Source: Eubacteriales bacterium
GTDB lineage: Bacteria > Bacillota_A > Clostridia > Christensenellales > Aristaeellaceae
DNA: 24,466 nucleotides
NCBI GenBank assembly: GCA_029974855.1
Contig: JARKQO010000093.1
Span: 1-24,466, forward strand
Direction: 5' to 3'
A model generated the notes under the pieces. The model did not search any database. It had not been told where the DNA came from and worked only from the letters and a program-made list of their open reading frames with translations. Of this stretch, positions 1-8,286 are shown piece after piece (positions within the stretch are counted from its first letter, which is position 1; each line of letters opens with the position of its first letter). Position numbers and translations under genes: made by a program.

Positions 1-224
1 TGCCGGGGCCGGGGGTCCGCCTGGCGCAGGTGCCGGGTCACCAAGGCGATGTTGTGCATCAGGCCGGGAACATCCTTGAACACATGCTGGTTGATTTTTT
101 GCAGAATATAGGAATGTCCCTCATCAGTTACCAAAAGATAGGTGCTGTTGATGTGGCCGTGGCCGTGGCGCTCGCATTGAACGGGGCTTCCCTTTACATC
201 GAAGACCCTGGCAGCCTGGAGCAT
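1..224 (-). CDS. N-acetylhexosamine 1-kinase-like phosphotransferase (5' part only)
   Basis: Partial gene: its start is inside the window and its 3' end runs off the left edge, leaving about 74 residues. The chosen ATG has GGAGGG at 231-236 with 6 nt spacing; an upstream in-frame ATG at 250 lacks a good site. Visible are GHGHINSTYLL (about residues 23-33) and YILQKINQHVF followed by LMHNI and VTRHLRQ. These match the N-terminal nucleotide-binding lobe of the aminoglycoside-phosphotransferase-fold kinases that include NahK, which phosphorylates GlcNAc/GalNAc at C1. The family assignment rests on this N-terminal signature; the catalytic Asp region lies outside the window, so the sugar substrate is inference. 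It is the last visible gene of the leftward glycan operon, separated from the GH9 gene by 161 bp containing a strong hairpin. Confidence 0.72.
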   Translation of the reverse strand, partial: MLQAARVFDVKGSPVQCERHGHGHINSTYLLVTDEGHSYILQKINQHVFKDVPGLMHNIALVTRHLRQADPRPR

Positions 225-258
225 GGCGTTCCCTCCATTGTGTTTCATTGGCATGGCT

Positions 259-290
259 GCGGCAAAAGCCCCCTGGGGGGCTTTTGCCGC
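259..290 (-). terminator. Perfect 15-bp-arm hairpin between GH9 and kinase genes
   Basis: Arms 259-273 and 276-290 are perfect reverse complements separated by 2 nt, giving a very stable GC-rich stem. Neither side has a long T tract: the minus-strand continuation has none and the plus-strand side has only a weak TTGTTTATT. It may be a leaky terminator, an mRNA 3'-end stabiliser or a processing site between the GH9 gene and the kinase gene. The rest of 225-385 holds a small 5-bp stem at 366-379 and no convincing promoter that I can see. Confidence 0.5.
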
Positions 291-385
291 AGATCCTTGT
301 TTATTAATACGTCATGCTTCGCTGTTTTTCCTGCGTGGAAAATATCTGCTGGGGTCCGGGTACCGGCGGCTGACGCCGCTTCTTC

Positions 386-2770
386 TTACAGGGCCTCCAG
401 GCCCACCAAATCCGCTGCCACCCACAGCCAGCGGCCCGGCGGGGTGGTCCATACCTCCCGGTAGGTGGCGATGTTGGCCGGAGGCCAGTAGGGAACGTCC
501 TCGTTGCCCCGGGTTTGGATGCCCACGGGCATTTCGCCCACGGTTTCCCCCAGGAGGGCCGTGTACTGCTGGCCGTAGTTGCTACCCTCCCCGTAGACCA
601 AGGATTGGCCGGAGGGGTTCTTGCCCAGGGTCCAATACAGCTGCTCCCGGGCGATTTCGCATAACTCCGGGTCCTTGTAATACACCCCCAGCAGGCTGGC
701 GGCCTTGCCCATGGACAGGTGGATGGCGGAGTTGCCCCGGTAGGAGAACCACACCGGGAAGCTGCGCACATAGTACCCGTTTCCCAGGGCCACGGCGCTT
801 TCCAGCTGCTCCTTATAATGGGGCAGCTCCCGTTCAAAGTCCACATGGGGATGCACCCGGGCAAAGGCCTCCCGGTCCCGGAGCTCGCTTTCGTGGTACA
901 GTCCCGCGGGCAGCATGCCATAGGGCTGGGTAAACCGGCGCAAATCCTTCAGGTACTGGGCAAACAGGCCCATGGCTTTCTCCCAGCGGAACTTGTCCGG
1001 ATGGGAGGGCATGGCCTGGCACAGAGCCACCAAGGCTTGCACAAAGATCTGGTCCCGGGCCTGGTGGGAAAAATGGACCATGGCGGTGCGGCTTTCATCC
1101 CGGTAGAAGAAGCCGGTGAAGGGGGCCTTGCCCTCGCCGGTCTCCTGGCAGGCCAGCATCTTGTCCGCAAACTCCACGGCGTAGCCTTGGTAGCAGGCCT
1201 CCCCTGTGGCGGTATGCAGCTGCCCGGCGGCCCAGGTGGCCGCCGCGTAATACTGGGACAGGCTGGCGCAGGAGGCATGCTCGTGCTTGGTGCGCTCCTC
1301 CAGGCCCACTTCCTTGAACCTTTCCAGGGCAAAGGCATAGTCCTCCTTGGCGGCGTCGGCGCATTTGAAGGCCAGCTGGGCGTCGCTGTCCGCGAAGCAC
1401 AGGCCCGCGTAGGCCTCCACCCCGGCGCAAAGGAAGTTTTCAAAGGAGTGGTTGTGGGCCCCTGCCGGGCAATCGTCCATATTGCCGATGAGGTTGTCGG
1501 TCCAGCGGCGGATGCCGGAGCTGGTGGCCCGGTACCCGTCCCCGAAGCGGGTGCGTAGCACGTAATCCAGCCCCCAGTTGGCCTCCTCCATCAGGCGTTG
1601 GTACAGCAGGGGGTTACGGTCCTTCACCGCCTGGGCGGTTTCCAGCAGAGCGTGCAAAATCTCCGCGCTTTGCATGGATTGCTGGGATACGTCGGCGGCG
1701 TCGTGCCAGCCCCCGGCAAAGCTCATCATCAGCCCGTTGTGCCGGGCAATGACATCCAGATGGCAGGTGCCGTGCTTCCCCGGCACGGGGAAGCCGCACC
1801 GCTCGCAAAACAGGAAGTTCACCAGCTTCCAGATGGCGTTGTCCATAATGTCCTGGGCGATGCGGAAGGCCTCGCCGGTATAGCTCCCCAGCTGAATGCG
1901 GTAGCGGCCCGGGGTTTCCAGGGCGGAAAAATCCAGCAGGGCGAAATCCCCGTGCTGGCCCCGGACCTGCTGCACAGGCCCCTGGTAGGCTGCCGCGCCG
2001 GTTTCCGCGTCCAGGATGGCAAAGCGTTCCTCCCGGGTGTTGGCAATGGCGGTTTTCACGCCCTTGGGCCAGTAGCCGGTGGTGGAAAACACCGCCGTGC
2101 CTTCCTTGCACTGCCAGCCGTGGACCACCTCCAAATCCTCAATGTCCTCAAAGCGGATGTTGCGGATTTCAAAGCGCAGCTCTTCGCCGCTGGAAATCTC
2201 CTTGCCGTAGCGGTGCATGGTGAAGGAGATTTCCTCCAGGTTGTCGTGGGCGATGGTTTCAATTTCCCAAGTCATGTGGTTCCAGCGGTGGTTCTCCAGG
2301 TTCATGGCGTGGAAGCCTTCCCGGGAGTAAGCGTCGGGGATTTTGACGGCTCCGTTGTTCACAAAGCCCACCCGCACGATGGGGCTGTGCAAGCCCGGGC
2401 AATCAGCGTGGAGATCGAACCGGATGCGGTTGCCCCGGCTTAGGTCCAGCCCCCGCAGGTCCAGCCGGGCCACATAGCTGCCAAAGGTGGCATACGCCCC
2501 CGTGGCCGCGTCGTCGGCCCGCATCTCGCTGGCGGGCCACTCCTCCGCCCGGGACCAGGTTTTCAGGCACAGGCCTCCCTCCCGGTTCACGTGGTGCTCC
2601 CCCTGGCCGTCAAAGGTCCAGCGGGCCAGGTCTTTCCCATCCCAAAGGGATACGCTGTGAAGCACCTTTTTGTCCAGGGCCCGGCTTTCCACGGTTTTGG
2701 AACCATCGGCCTCCAAGGGCCTGTGCACATAGAAGGAATCTTGCAGTTGCTTCTCAAACAACGGATCCAT
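386..2770 (-). CDS. GH9-type glycoside hydrolase with N-terminal cellulase Ig-like domain
   Basis: A 794-residue enzyme expected to hydrolyse beta-linked oligosaccharides. The N-terminal ~300 residues look like a carbohydrate-binding-like beta domain followed by the Ig-like domain seen before GH9 catalytic modules (GYWPKG, then GRYRIQLG). The catalytic (alpha/alpha)6 module follows: GGWHDAAD, with Asp357 and Asp360, corresponds to the DAGD base pair of Asp residues in GH9. Near the C-terminus, SLVYGEGSNYGQQY and TYREVW (Glu772) sit where GH9 carries its substrate loop and acid Glu, though the usual GH9 wording there is altered. There is no signal peptide, so it is probably cytoplasmic. I chose the ATG at 2770 because GGAGGG precedes it; an upstream ATG at 2785 lies within that site. 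The start overlaps the GH3 stop by 17 bp, implying translational coupling. Substrate unknown: cello-oligosaccharides, or glucosaminides as for the exo-glucosaminidase branch of GH9. Confidence 0.85.
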   Translation of the reverse strand: MDPLFEKQLQDSFYVHRPLEADGSKTVESRALDKKVLHSVSLWDGKDLARWTFDGQGEHHVNREGGLCLKTWSRAEEWPASEMRADDAATGAYATFGSYVARLDLRGLDLSRGNRIRFDLHADCPGLHSPIVRVGFVNNGAVKIPDAYSREGFHAMNLENHRWNHMTWEIETIAHDNLEEISFTMHRYGKEISSGEELRFEIRNIRFEDIEDLEVVHGWQCKEGTAVFSTTGYWPKGVKTAIANTREERFAILDAETGAAAYQGPVQQVRGQHGDFALLDFSALETPGRYRIQLGSYTGEAFRIAQDIMDNAIWKLVNFLFCERCGFPVPGKHGTCHLDVIARHNGLMMSFAGGWHDAADVSQQSMQSAEILHALLETAQAVKDRNPLLYQRLMEEANWGLDYVLRTRFGDGYRATSSGIRRWTDNLIGNMDDCPAGAHNHSFENFLCAGVEAYAGLCFADSDAQLAFKCADAAKEDYAFALERFKEVGLEERTKHEHASCASLSQYYAAATWAAGQLHTATGEACYQGYAVEFADKMLACQETGEGKAPFTGFFYRDESRTAMVHFSHQARDQIFVQALVALCQAMPSHPDKFRWEKAMGLFAQYLKDLRRFTQPYGMLPAGLYHESELRDREAFARVHPHVDFERELPHYKEQLESAVALGNGYYVRSFPVWFSYRGNSAIHLSMGKAASLLGVYYKDPELCEIAREQLYWTLGKNPSGQSLVYGEGSNYGQQYTALLGETVGEMPVGIQTRGNEDVPYWPPANIATYREVWTTPPGRWLWVAADLVGLEAL

Positions 2771-5027
2771 GGTTTCCCTCCTCATTCACTGTTACCTGGC
2801 CGCTCCAGAAGGATTGGCCCCCTTCCTCCAGCATCAGCAGCACGGGGCCGCTGCCGGGCCGCTGCTTCATGTCCGCATCCCAGCGCAGCAGTTCCCTGGG
2901 GGGAATGGTCAGGGTCACGGTTTGCCTTTCCCCGGCTTCCAGCCATATTTTGTCAAAGGCCTTCAGCTCTTTTTTCCTGGCGGTGATGCGCCCCCGAAGC
3001 CAGCGCAGGTACACCATGGGCACCGCGTACCCGCCCAGGGACCCCGTGTTTTGCAAGGCAAAGGTCACGGCGACGCCCCCCTGGGGGATGGCCTGGGCGC
3101 TGGCCCCTTCCAAGGAGAAGCGGGTATAGCTGAGGCCATAGCCGAAGCTGTACAGGGCCGCGGAATCCATATCGCAGTACACCCGGTTTTTGGCGGCATA
3201 TTTTCCGTTGTACCAGCAGAGCAGCGCGCCGGAGTGCCGGGGCAAGGAGGCGGGCAGCCGCCCGGAGGGATTCTGCTGTCCAAACAAAATTTCCGCCAAG
3301 GCCTGGCCGCCGCAGGGGCCAGGGTAAAAGCTGTACAGCAGCGCGCTGGCCTGCCGGGCAAAGGGAGCCACCACATAGGGGCGGCCGCCCATCACAATGC
3401 ACACCACGGGCTTGCCCAGGGCGCACACTTCCTCAAACAACTGCTGCTGGCAGGGGGGCAGGTTCAAGTCCGCCCGGTCCACTCCCTCGCCGCAGTCCAT
3501 CTGGAGATCGCCCCCTGCGATGGCAGCCCCGGTTTCGTCAAAGCGTACCTCTCCAAACCGGTTGGAGGAGCCCCCCAGGGCCAAAATCACCAGATCGCTC
3601 TCTTTTGCCGCCTCCAGGGCTTGGGCCAGCTGTTCCCGGTCGCCCCGCAAGGTACCGCAGCCCTCGGCGTGGAGCACCTTGCCGCCGGGAAGCGCTTGCT
3701 CCACGCCCTGGAGCACAGTAATTCCCTCCCCCGGGGAAAAGGGCCGGGAGTAGTCTCCCGTTTGGTTGTAAAGGCTGTGGGCGTTGGGCCCCAGTACCGC
3801 CACCGTAGCCCAATCCTTCCCGTCCATGGGCAAAAAGCGGTTCTTGTTCTCCAGCAGCACCACGCTCTGGCGGGCCGCTTCCAGCGTCTGGGGATGGTCC
3901 AGGGGGGTGAAAACCGGCACGGGCTTGGTTTCGTCCATGTAGGGGTTTTCAAACAGGCCCCGGCGAAACTTGGTTTCCAGCACCCGCAGCACCGCCTCGT
4001 CCAACAGCGCTTCCGGCACGTGGCCTCCCAGCACCGCTTCCTCCAAATGGGAGAAGGCGGTATCCCATAGGCTGATATCCACCCCGCTTTCCAGCGCCAG
4101 CGCGCCGGAGAGCATGTTGCTGCCGGTGATCTCGTCCAGCCGGTCCATGGCGGTGCCGTCCGCCATGACCACGCCCTCAAAGCCGCATTCCTCCCGCAGG
4201 TATTCCCGCAGCAACAGGGAGTTGGCATGGCAGGGCACGCCGTCAATTTCGTTGTAGGCCGCCATCACACCCGAGGCCCCGCCCTCCAGGGCCCCTTGCA
4301 AGGAGGGCAGGTGAATCTCCCGCAGCTCCCGCCAGCCCAGGCGGGCCGGGCTGGAATTGATGCCGCCGGTGGTTTCGCCCTGGCCCCCCAGGTGCTTAGC
4401 CACCACGTCCACCCCCTGGGCGGCGCAGCCGCTGACCGCCGCCTCGGCCATAGTGCGGCACAGCAGGGGGTCCTCCCCAAAGCATTCCTCGCTGCGGCCC
4501 CAGCGGGGGTCCCGCAGCACGTCCAGCACGGACATCAAGGCATAGTCGATGCCCTGGGCCTTGGCCTGTTTGCCGTACACGGCAAAGGCGTCCCGGCAGA
4601 GCTTCCGGTTGAAGGTGGCGCCCATGGCCGCGTTGGCCGGGAGCATGTATCCCCCCACGGACACCATGCCGTGGGAGGCCTCCGCCGTCATCAGCGCGGG
4701 AATGCCAAAGGGGGAGGCTTCCAGCACCTTGCGCTGCACCAGGTTGTAGGCCTTGGGGGCCAGGCGGGGAGGAATGCCGGTGCTTTCGTCCTTCCCGCTC
4801 CAGGGGTCGGCCCGGTACAGCCCGTACAAAGCCCCCAGGCCGCTCCATTTTTCAATCTCCGCCTCGCATTCGGGGGTCAGGGCAAGGTCGTCCCCCTGCC
4901 GGGTATAGGCGGCAAAGCCATATAGCCGCTGGTTCAGCTGGCCCACCTTTTCCCGCAGGGAAAGGCGCGCCAGCAGGTCCCTGGCGCGCAGCCCCGGAGC
5001 AAGGGAAGCATCCCGAAAGGGCTCCAT
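2754..5027 (-). CDS. GH3 family beta-glycosidase
   Basis: A 757-residue exo-acting beta-glycosidase with the usual three-part GH3 layout: N-terminal TIM barrel (about 1-340), alpha/beta sandwich (about 370-600) and a C-terminal fibronectin-III-like domain. KHLGGQGE (Lys211-His212) is the family substrate-binding motif and GVVMADGTAM carries the probable nucleophile Asp290. GEGVDRADLNLP in the second domain probably supplies the acid/base Glu. It lacks the short NagZ-type KHFPGHG signature and has the second domain, so beta-glucosidase/xylosidase-like activity is more likely than beta-N-acetylglucosaminidase, but specificity cannot be read. No signal peptide is visible. The ATG at 5027 is preferred over a GTG at 5036 because AAGGAG, which overlaps the stop of the RidA gene, sits 8 nt before it. 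Confidence 0.9.
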   Translation of the reverse strand: MEPFRDASLAPGLRARDLLARLSLREKVGQLNQRLYGFAAYTRQGDDLALTPECEAEIEKWSGLGALYGLYRADPWSGKDESTGIPPRLAPKAYNLVQRKVLEASPFGIPALMTAEASHGMVSVGGYMLPANAAMGATFNRKLCRDAFAVYGKQAKAQGIDYALMSVLDVLRDPRWGRSEECFGEDPLLCRTMAEAAVSGCAAQGVDVVAKHLGGQGETTGGINSSPARLGWRELREIHLPSLQGALEGGASGVMAAYNEIDGVPCHANSLLLREYLREECGFEGVVMADGTAMDRLDEITGSNMLSGALALESGVDISLWDTAFSHLEEAVLGGHVPEALLDEAVLRVLETKFRRGLFENPYMDETKPVPVFTPLDHPQTLEAARQSVVLLENKNRFLPMDGKDWATVAVLGPNAHSLYNQTGDYSRPFSPGEGITVLQGVEQALPGGKVLHAEGCGTLRGDREQLAQALEAAKESDLVILALGGSSNRFGEVRFDETGAAIAGGDLQMDCGEGVDRADLNLPPCQQQLFEEVCALGKPVVCIVMGGRPYVVAPFARQASALLYSFYPGPCGGQALAEILFGQQNPSGRLPASLPRHSGALLCWYNGKYAAKNRVYCDMDSAALYSFGYGLSYTRFSLEGASAQAIPQGGVAVTFALQNTGSLGGYAVPMVYLRWLRGRITARKKELKAFDKIWLEAGERQTVTLTIPPRELLRWDADMKQRPGSGPVLLMLEEGGQSFWSGQVTVNEEGNHGSVV

Positions 5028-5039
5028 GAGTTTCACTCC

Positions 5040-5495
5040 TTACGCTTCGATTTCAAACAGGGCTTCCGTTTCCACGGGGATATTCCCGGGCAGGGCGTTG
5101 CACCCGATGGCGCTGCGGGAGGGTGCCTCCTGGGCCCCAAAGAGCTGCACCAGCAGCTCGCTGCCGCCGTTGGCCACCGCAGGCTGGTCGTAAAATTCGC
5201 TGGTACCGGCCACAAAGGTCAGCAGCTTCACCGGGCGCTTCACCTTCTCCAGGCCCACGTTGGCGTCCAGCACCGCCAGCACGTTCAGCATGCAGTTGCG
5301 GGCAAAGGCCTGGCCCTGCTCCACGGTATATTCCTGCCCCAGCTTGCCCTGGATGGGCCCGTCAATCACCGGGCCGCAGCCGGACACATACACCAGCCCC
5401 TTGCCGAATTCCTTCACAGGGGAGTACACCCCTCCCTTGGGGGGGGCGGGGGGCAAGGTGATGTTCATCTCTTTCAGTTTTTCCTTTACGTTCAT
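5040..5495 (-). CDS. RidA family (YjgF/UK114) imine/enamine hydrolase
   Basis: A 151-residue member of the RidA superfamily. These trimers speed hydrolysis of the reactive 2-aminoacrylate-type imines released by PLP-dependent dehydratases, forming the keto acid and ammonia. Family features are GLVYVSGCGPV near residue 33, the NCMLNVLAVLDANVGL helix, and PSRSAIGCNALP with Arg127, equivalent to the substrate-carboxylate-binding Arg of the family, followed by a C-terminal VETEALFEIEA strand. AAGGAG precedes the ATG. It lies directly after the deacylase (65 bp gap) and just before GH3, in the same operon as a PLP enzyme that could generate its substrate; this placement is the main functional clue. 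It is somewhat longer than the classic ~128-residue form, consistent with a RidA subfamily rather than archetypal RidA. Confidence 0.88.
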   Translation of the reverse strand: MNVKEKLKEMNITLPPAPPKGGVYSPVKEFGKGLVYVSGCGPVIDGPIQGKLGQEYTVEQGQAFARNCMLNVLAVLDANVGLEKVKRPVKLLTFVAGTSEFYDQPAVANGGSELLVQLFGAQEAPSRSAIGCNALPGNIPVETEALFEIEA

Positions 5496-5560
5496 GCTTG
5501 TGATTCTCCTTCGTTGATATGGTTTGGGTTTCCTGCTTTGGCGGGCCGTGTTGGCCCCTG

Positions 5561-7165
5561 TTAGGACCGGCCCTTTTGTACCAGGCCCCCCTGGGGCTGC
5601 CGCGCCATCTTGTCGCCCTGCCAGGCCACCTGGCCGTTCACCAGCACATAGTCCATCCCCTGGGAAAGCTGACGGGGGTCCGTATAGGTGGCCCGGTCCA
5701 GGAGGTTTTCCGGGGCGAAGACGGCGATGTCCGCCCGGTAGCCGGGTTTGAGCAAGCCCCGGTCCGCAAGGCCCATGCGGCTGGCGGGCATGCCGGTCAT
5801 CTTGTGGATGGCGGCGGGCAAGGTGAGCACCCGGCGCTGGAGTACATACTCCCGGATGAGCTTGGGGAAAGCGCCGTACAGCCGGGGATGGGGGTTGCCG
5901 CCGCCGCCGTACAGGGCGTCGGAAATCAAAGAGGTCCAGGGCAGCCGGGCGATGTGGTCCACATCCTCCTGGGACATGCTGCGCACGATGACGCCCACTT
6001 TGCCGTCCTCCGCCACCAACAAATCCGCCACAAAATCCGCCGGGTCGGCGTAGCCCAGCTCCTGGGCCACCTGGGAAATGGACTTGCCCCCATAGGCCTG
6101 GTGCTGGGGCTTGGTGACGGAGCTTACCAAAATCCGCTCCCAGCCGATGCTGGTGGCCATGTTGTCCCAGCCGGGGTGCTGTTTGTAGATCTCCTGGCGC
6201 AGAAAGGCCTTGCCCTGGGCCGTAGCCAGGCGGCGCAGCATCTCGTTGTTGCTGCCTCCCAGCACCGAGGGGGGGAGGAGGGACTGCATCATGCTGCTGC
6301 CCCCGTCGTAGGGGTAAAAATCGGCGGACACCGGCTGCCCCTTGGCCCGGGCGGCCTCGATGCGGTCCATGGCCTTAAGGATCTTGTCCCGCCAGTTGTG
6401 GATGCCCGTGGCCTTGAAGTGGCTGATGTTCAGCCGCAGCCCGGCGGCCTGGGCAATGTGGATCACTTCCTCCACGCTTTCCACCAGGCTGTCGCCCTCG
6501 CCCCGGATGTGGGTGGTGAGTACCCCGTCGTACTGAGCGGCGGGCTTTATTACCTGGGAGATCTCCTCCGGGGTGGAGTACAGCTCCGGCTGGTACATAA
6601 TGCCCAAGGATACCCCAAGGGCCCCCTGCTCCATGGCCTGGCGCACATAGGCCTGGGCCCGGGCGGTTTCTCCGGGGGTGTAAGGGGTGTTGGCAAAGCC
6701 CTTCACCGTGGTTTTGATGGCCCCGGCCCCTGCCAAAAAAGCCATGTTCAGCCGCAGGGGGGCCTGCTTCAGCGCGGCCACGTAGTCCGCATACTCCCGG
6801 AAGATCATGTCCGTGGGAATGTCCCCGATGATGGGCTCCAGGAAATCGTACATCTCCCCCCGGCATTCATCGGAACAGGGCACAGGGGCCAAGCCGCAGT
6901 TGCAAGCCGCCGTGGTGGTGATGCCCTGGGCCAGCTCGATTTCCCCAAAATCCGGCCGGGTGAGGGGCGCGATGTCGCAATGGCGGTGGAAGTCCACAAA
7001 GCCCGGGGTGACGGTTTTGCCCGTAGCGTCCAGCATCAGGGCCCCCTCCGCCGCAAGACCCGGGGCAATGTCCACAATGCGGCCGTCCTCCACCAGCACG
7101 TTGGCCTCAAAGGCCTGGCTGCCGGTGCCGTCCAATACCTGGCCGCCCTGAAGTAAGGTTCTCAT
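5561..7165 (-). CDS. N-acyl-D-amino-acid deacylase (D-aminoacylase-type amidohydrolase)
   Basis: A 534-residue metal-dependent amidohydrolase predicted to remove the acyl group from an N-acyl-D-amino acid. The metal-site motifs of D-aminoacylase are present in order: HRH (His60, His62), ACNCG with bridging-type Cys90, THIRGEG (His219), SHFKATG (His249) and SDALYGGG (Asp416, probable catalytic base) followed by the HPRLYGAF stretch typical of the family. The spacing of Cys90/His219/His249 closely matches the Cys96/His220/His250 set of the characterised Alcaligenes D-aminoacylase. The ATG at 7165 overlaps the stop of the PLP-enzyme gene by 4 bp (ATGA), so the two are translationally coupled; longer upstream readings enter that gene. 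Cytoplasmic. The N-acyl substrate is unknown; given the neighbours, N-acetyl-D-glucosaminate is a candidate (inference). Confidence 0.9.
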   Translation of the reverse strand: MRTLLQGGQVLDGTGSQAFEANVLVEDGRIVDIAPGLAAEGALMLDATGKTVTPGFVDFHRHCDIAPLTRPDFGEIELAQGITTTAACNCGLAPVPCSDECRGEMYDFLEPIIGDIPTDMIFREYADYVAALKQAPLRLNMAFLAGAGAIKTTVKGFANTPYTPGETARAQAYVRQAMEQGALGVSLGIMYQPELYSTPEEISQVIKPAAQYDGVLTTHIRGEGDSLVESVEEVIHIAQAAGLRLNISHFKATGIHNWRDKILKAMDRIEAARAKGQPVSADFYPYDGGSSMMQSLLPPSVLGGSNNEMLRRLATAQGKAFLRQEIYKQHPGWDNMATSIGWERILVSSVTKPQHQAYGGKSISQVAQELGYADPADFVADLLVAEDGKVGVIVRSMSQEDVDHIARLPWTSLISDALYGGGGNPHPRLYGAFPKLIREYVLQRRVLTLPAAIHKMTGMPASRMGLADRGLLKPGYRADIAVFAPENLLDRATYTDPRQLSQGMDYVLVNGQVAWQGDKMARQPQGGLVQKGRS

Positions 7166-8283
7166 AGCAGCATCCCCCTGGCGTCCACCCGCTGCTTCGT
7201 CACCTGGCCGTTTTCCAGCAGGTACACACTGTTTTGCATGTTGATGGCGGTGCATACGTGGATGGGCAGCAGCGTCAGCACCTGGCCCACCCGCAGCCCC
7301 GTGGGTCCCTGGGCGCTGGTGAGGATGCCGTGCTCCTCGTTGAGAAAGGAAAGCCTTAAATGAGGCATTCCCTCCACCACGGCATACCCGGGGTAAAAGC
7401 CCGGCTCCACGTTCGGGGCTACGTCGGTGGGAAAGGTTTTGGTGCCCCCGTCGATCACCGCGTAATGCTCGTGGTTGGCGCTGACCACAGTGGCGGCGTA
7501 TTTCACGGCCAGCTCCCCAGGGGCCGCCACCCCTTCCTTCTCCTGCATCACGTCCTTGAAAACATAGGTGCCTGGGCGGATTTCGTTCACCTGGCCCGTT
7601 TGGGCCACCAGTACCCCTGTGGGGCTGCTTCCGGCGCTCACATCCGTAATGGGAACCCCGGCGGCCCGGATGGCCTGGGCCACTTGCGCCATCATCTCCC
7701 CTTCCTCCCGGGCCGCCAAGGCGTTGGAGAGGGTGGGCTTGCCCTGGTACAGCAGGCTTTTGAAGGTGTAAATCCCCGTGAGGTTCAAGCCAGGCATGGC
7801 AGCCACCCGCACTGCCAGGGCAGGGGCCCGGTCCATCTGGATACCGGTGCGCCCGGCTCCGGTGTCAATTTCCAGCCGAACCTCCAGCGCCATGCCCGCT
7901 TCCACGGCGGCCTGGCTGAGCATGGCCGCCCCTTCCAGGCTATCCACGGCCAAAATCAGCCGCCGGATGCGCCGGGCCAAGGCCAGGGTCCGCCCAGTGC
8001 GAAGGGGCCCCACCATGGGATAGGCGATGAAAATATCCTCCGCCCCGGCCTGGGCCATCACCTCCGCCTCGCTGACCTTGGCGCAGGTGATGCCCTTGGC
8101 CCCGGCCTGAAGCTGGAGCTGGGCGAACAGGCCCATTTTATGGGTTTTCACATGGGGCCGCAAAGCGCAGCCCGCCTCGTCCGCCGCCTTTTGCATGGCG
8201 GCGATGTTGGCCTTGGCAATATCCATGTCCACCACCAGGCAGGGGGTTTCCAGCTGTGCCAAAAGTTCCTGGGTCCATTTCAT
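7162..8283 (-). CDS. D-serine dehydratase / D-threonine aldolase-like PLP enzyme (fold type III)
   Basis: A 373-residue enzyme with an alanine-racemase-type N-terminal barrel and a C-terminal D-serine-dehydratase-like beta domain. LRPHVKTHK holds the PLP Schiff-base Lys46; EIDTGAGRTGI and DVSAGSSPTG line the cofactor phosphate site; GTYVFKD is also typical. LPIHVCTAIN near the end gives His342-x-Cys344, the zinc-ligand pair of eukaryotic-type D-serine dehydratase, whereas D-threonine aldolases generally use His-x-Asp. This favours a dehydratase/deaminase (2-hydroxy D-amino acid to keto acid plus ammonia) over an aldolase, without proving it. AAGGAG lies 8 nt before the ATG, inside the end of the GH2 gene (3 bp gap). 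It is followed by the coupled deacylase and RidA. D-glucosaminate is a plausible alternative substrate to D-serine. Confidence 0.87.
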   Translation of the reverse strand: MKWTQELLAQLETPCLVVDMDIAKANIAAMQKAADEAGCALRPHVKTHKMGLFAQLQLQAGAKGITCAKVSEAEVMAQAGAEDIFIAYPMVGPLRTGRTLALARRIRRLILAVDSLEGAAMLSQAAVEAGMALEVRLEIDTGAGRTGIQMDRAPALAVRVAAMPGLNLTGIYTFKSLLYQGKPTLSNALAAREEGEMMAQVAQAIRAAGVPITDVSAGSSPTGVLVAQTGQVNEIRPGTYVFKDVMQEKEGVAAPGELAVKYAATVVSANHEHYAVIDGGTKTFPTDVAPNVEPGFYPGYAVVEGMPHLRLSFLNEEHGILTSAQGPTGLRVGQVLTLLPIHVCTAINMQNSVYLLENGQVTKQRVDARGMLL

Positions 8284-8286
8284 GGG

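Noticed and set aside
2783..2785. Upstream ATG for the GH9 gene (MRRET extension)
   Set aside because: It precedes the GGAGGG site that serves the ATG at 2770 and has no good site of its own.
5519..7156. 545-codon plus-strand frame opposite the deacylase
   Set aside because: Antisense shadow of the deacylase, which has all metal ligands of its family; low-complexity translation.
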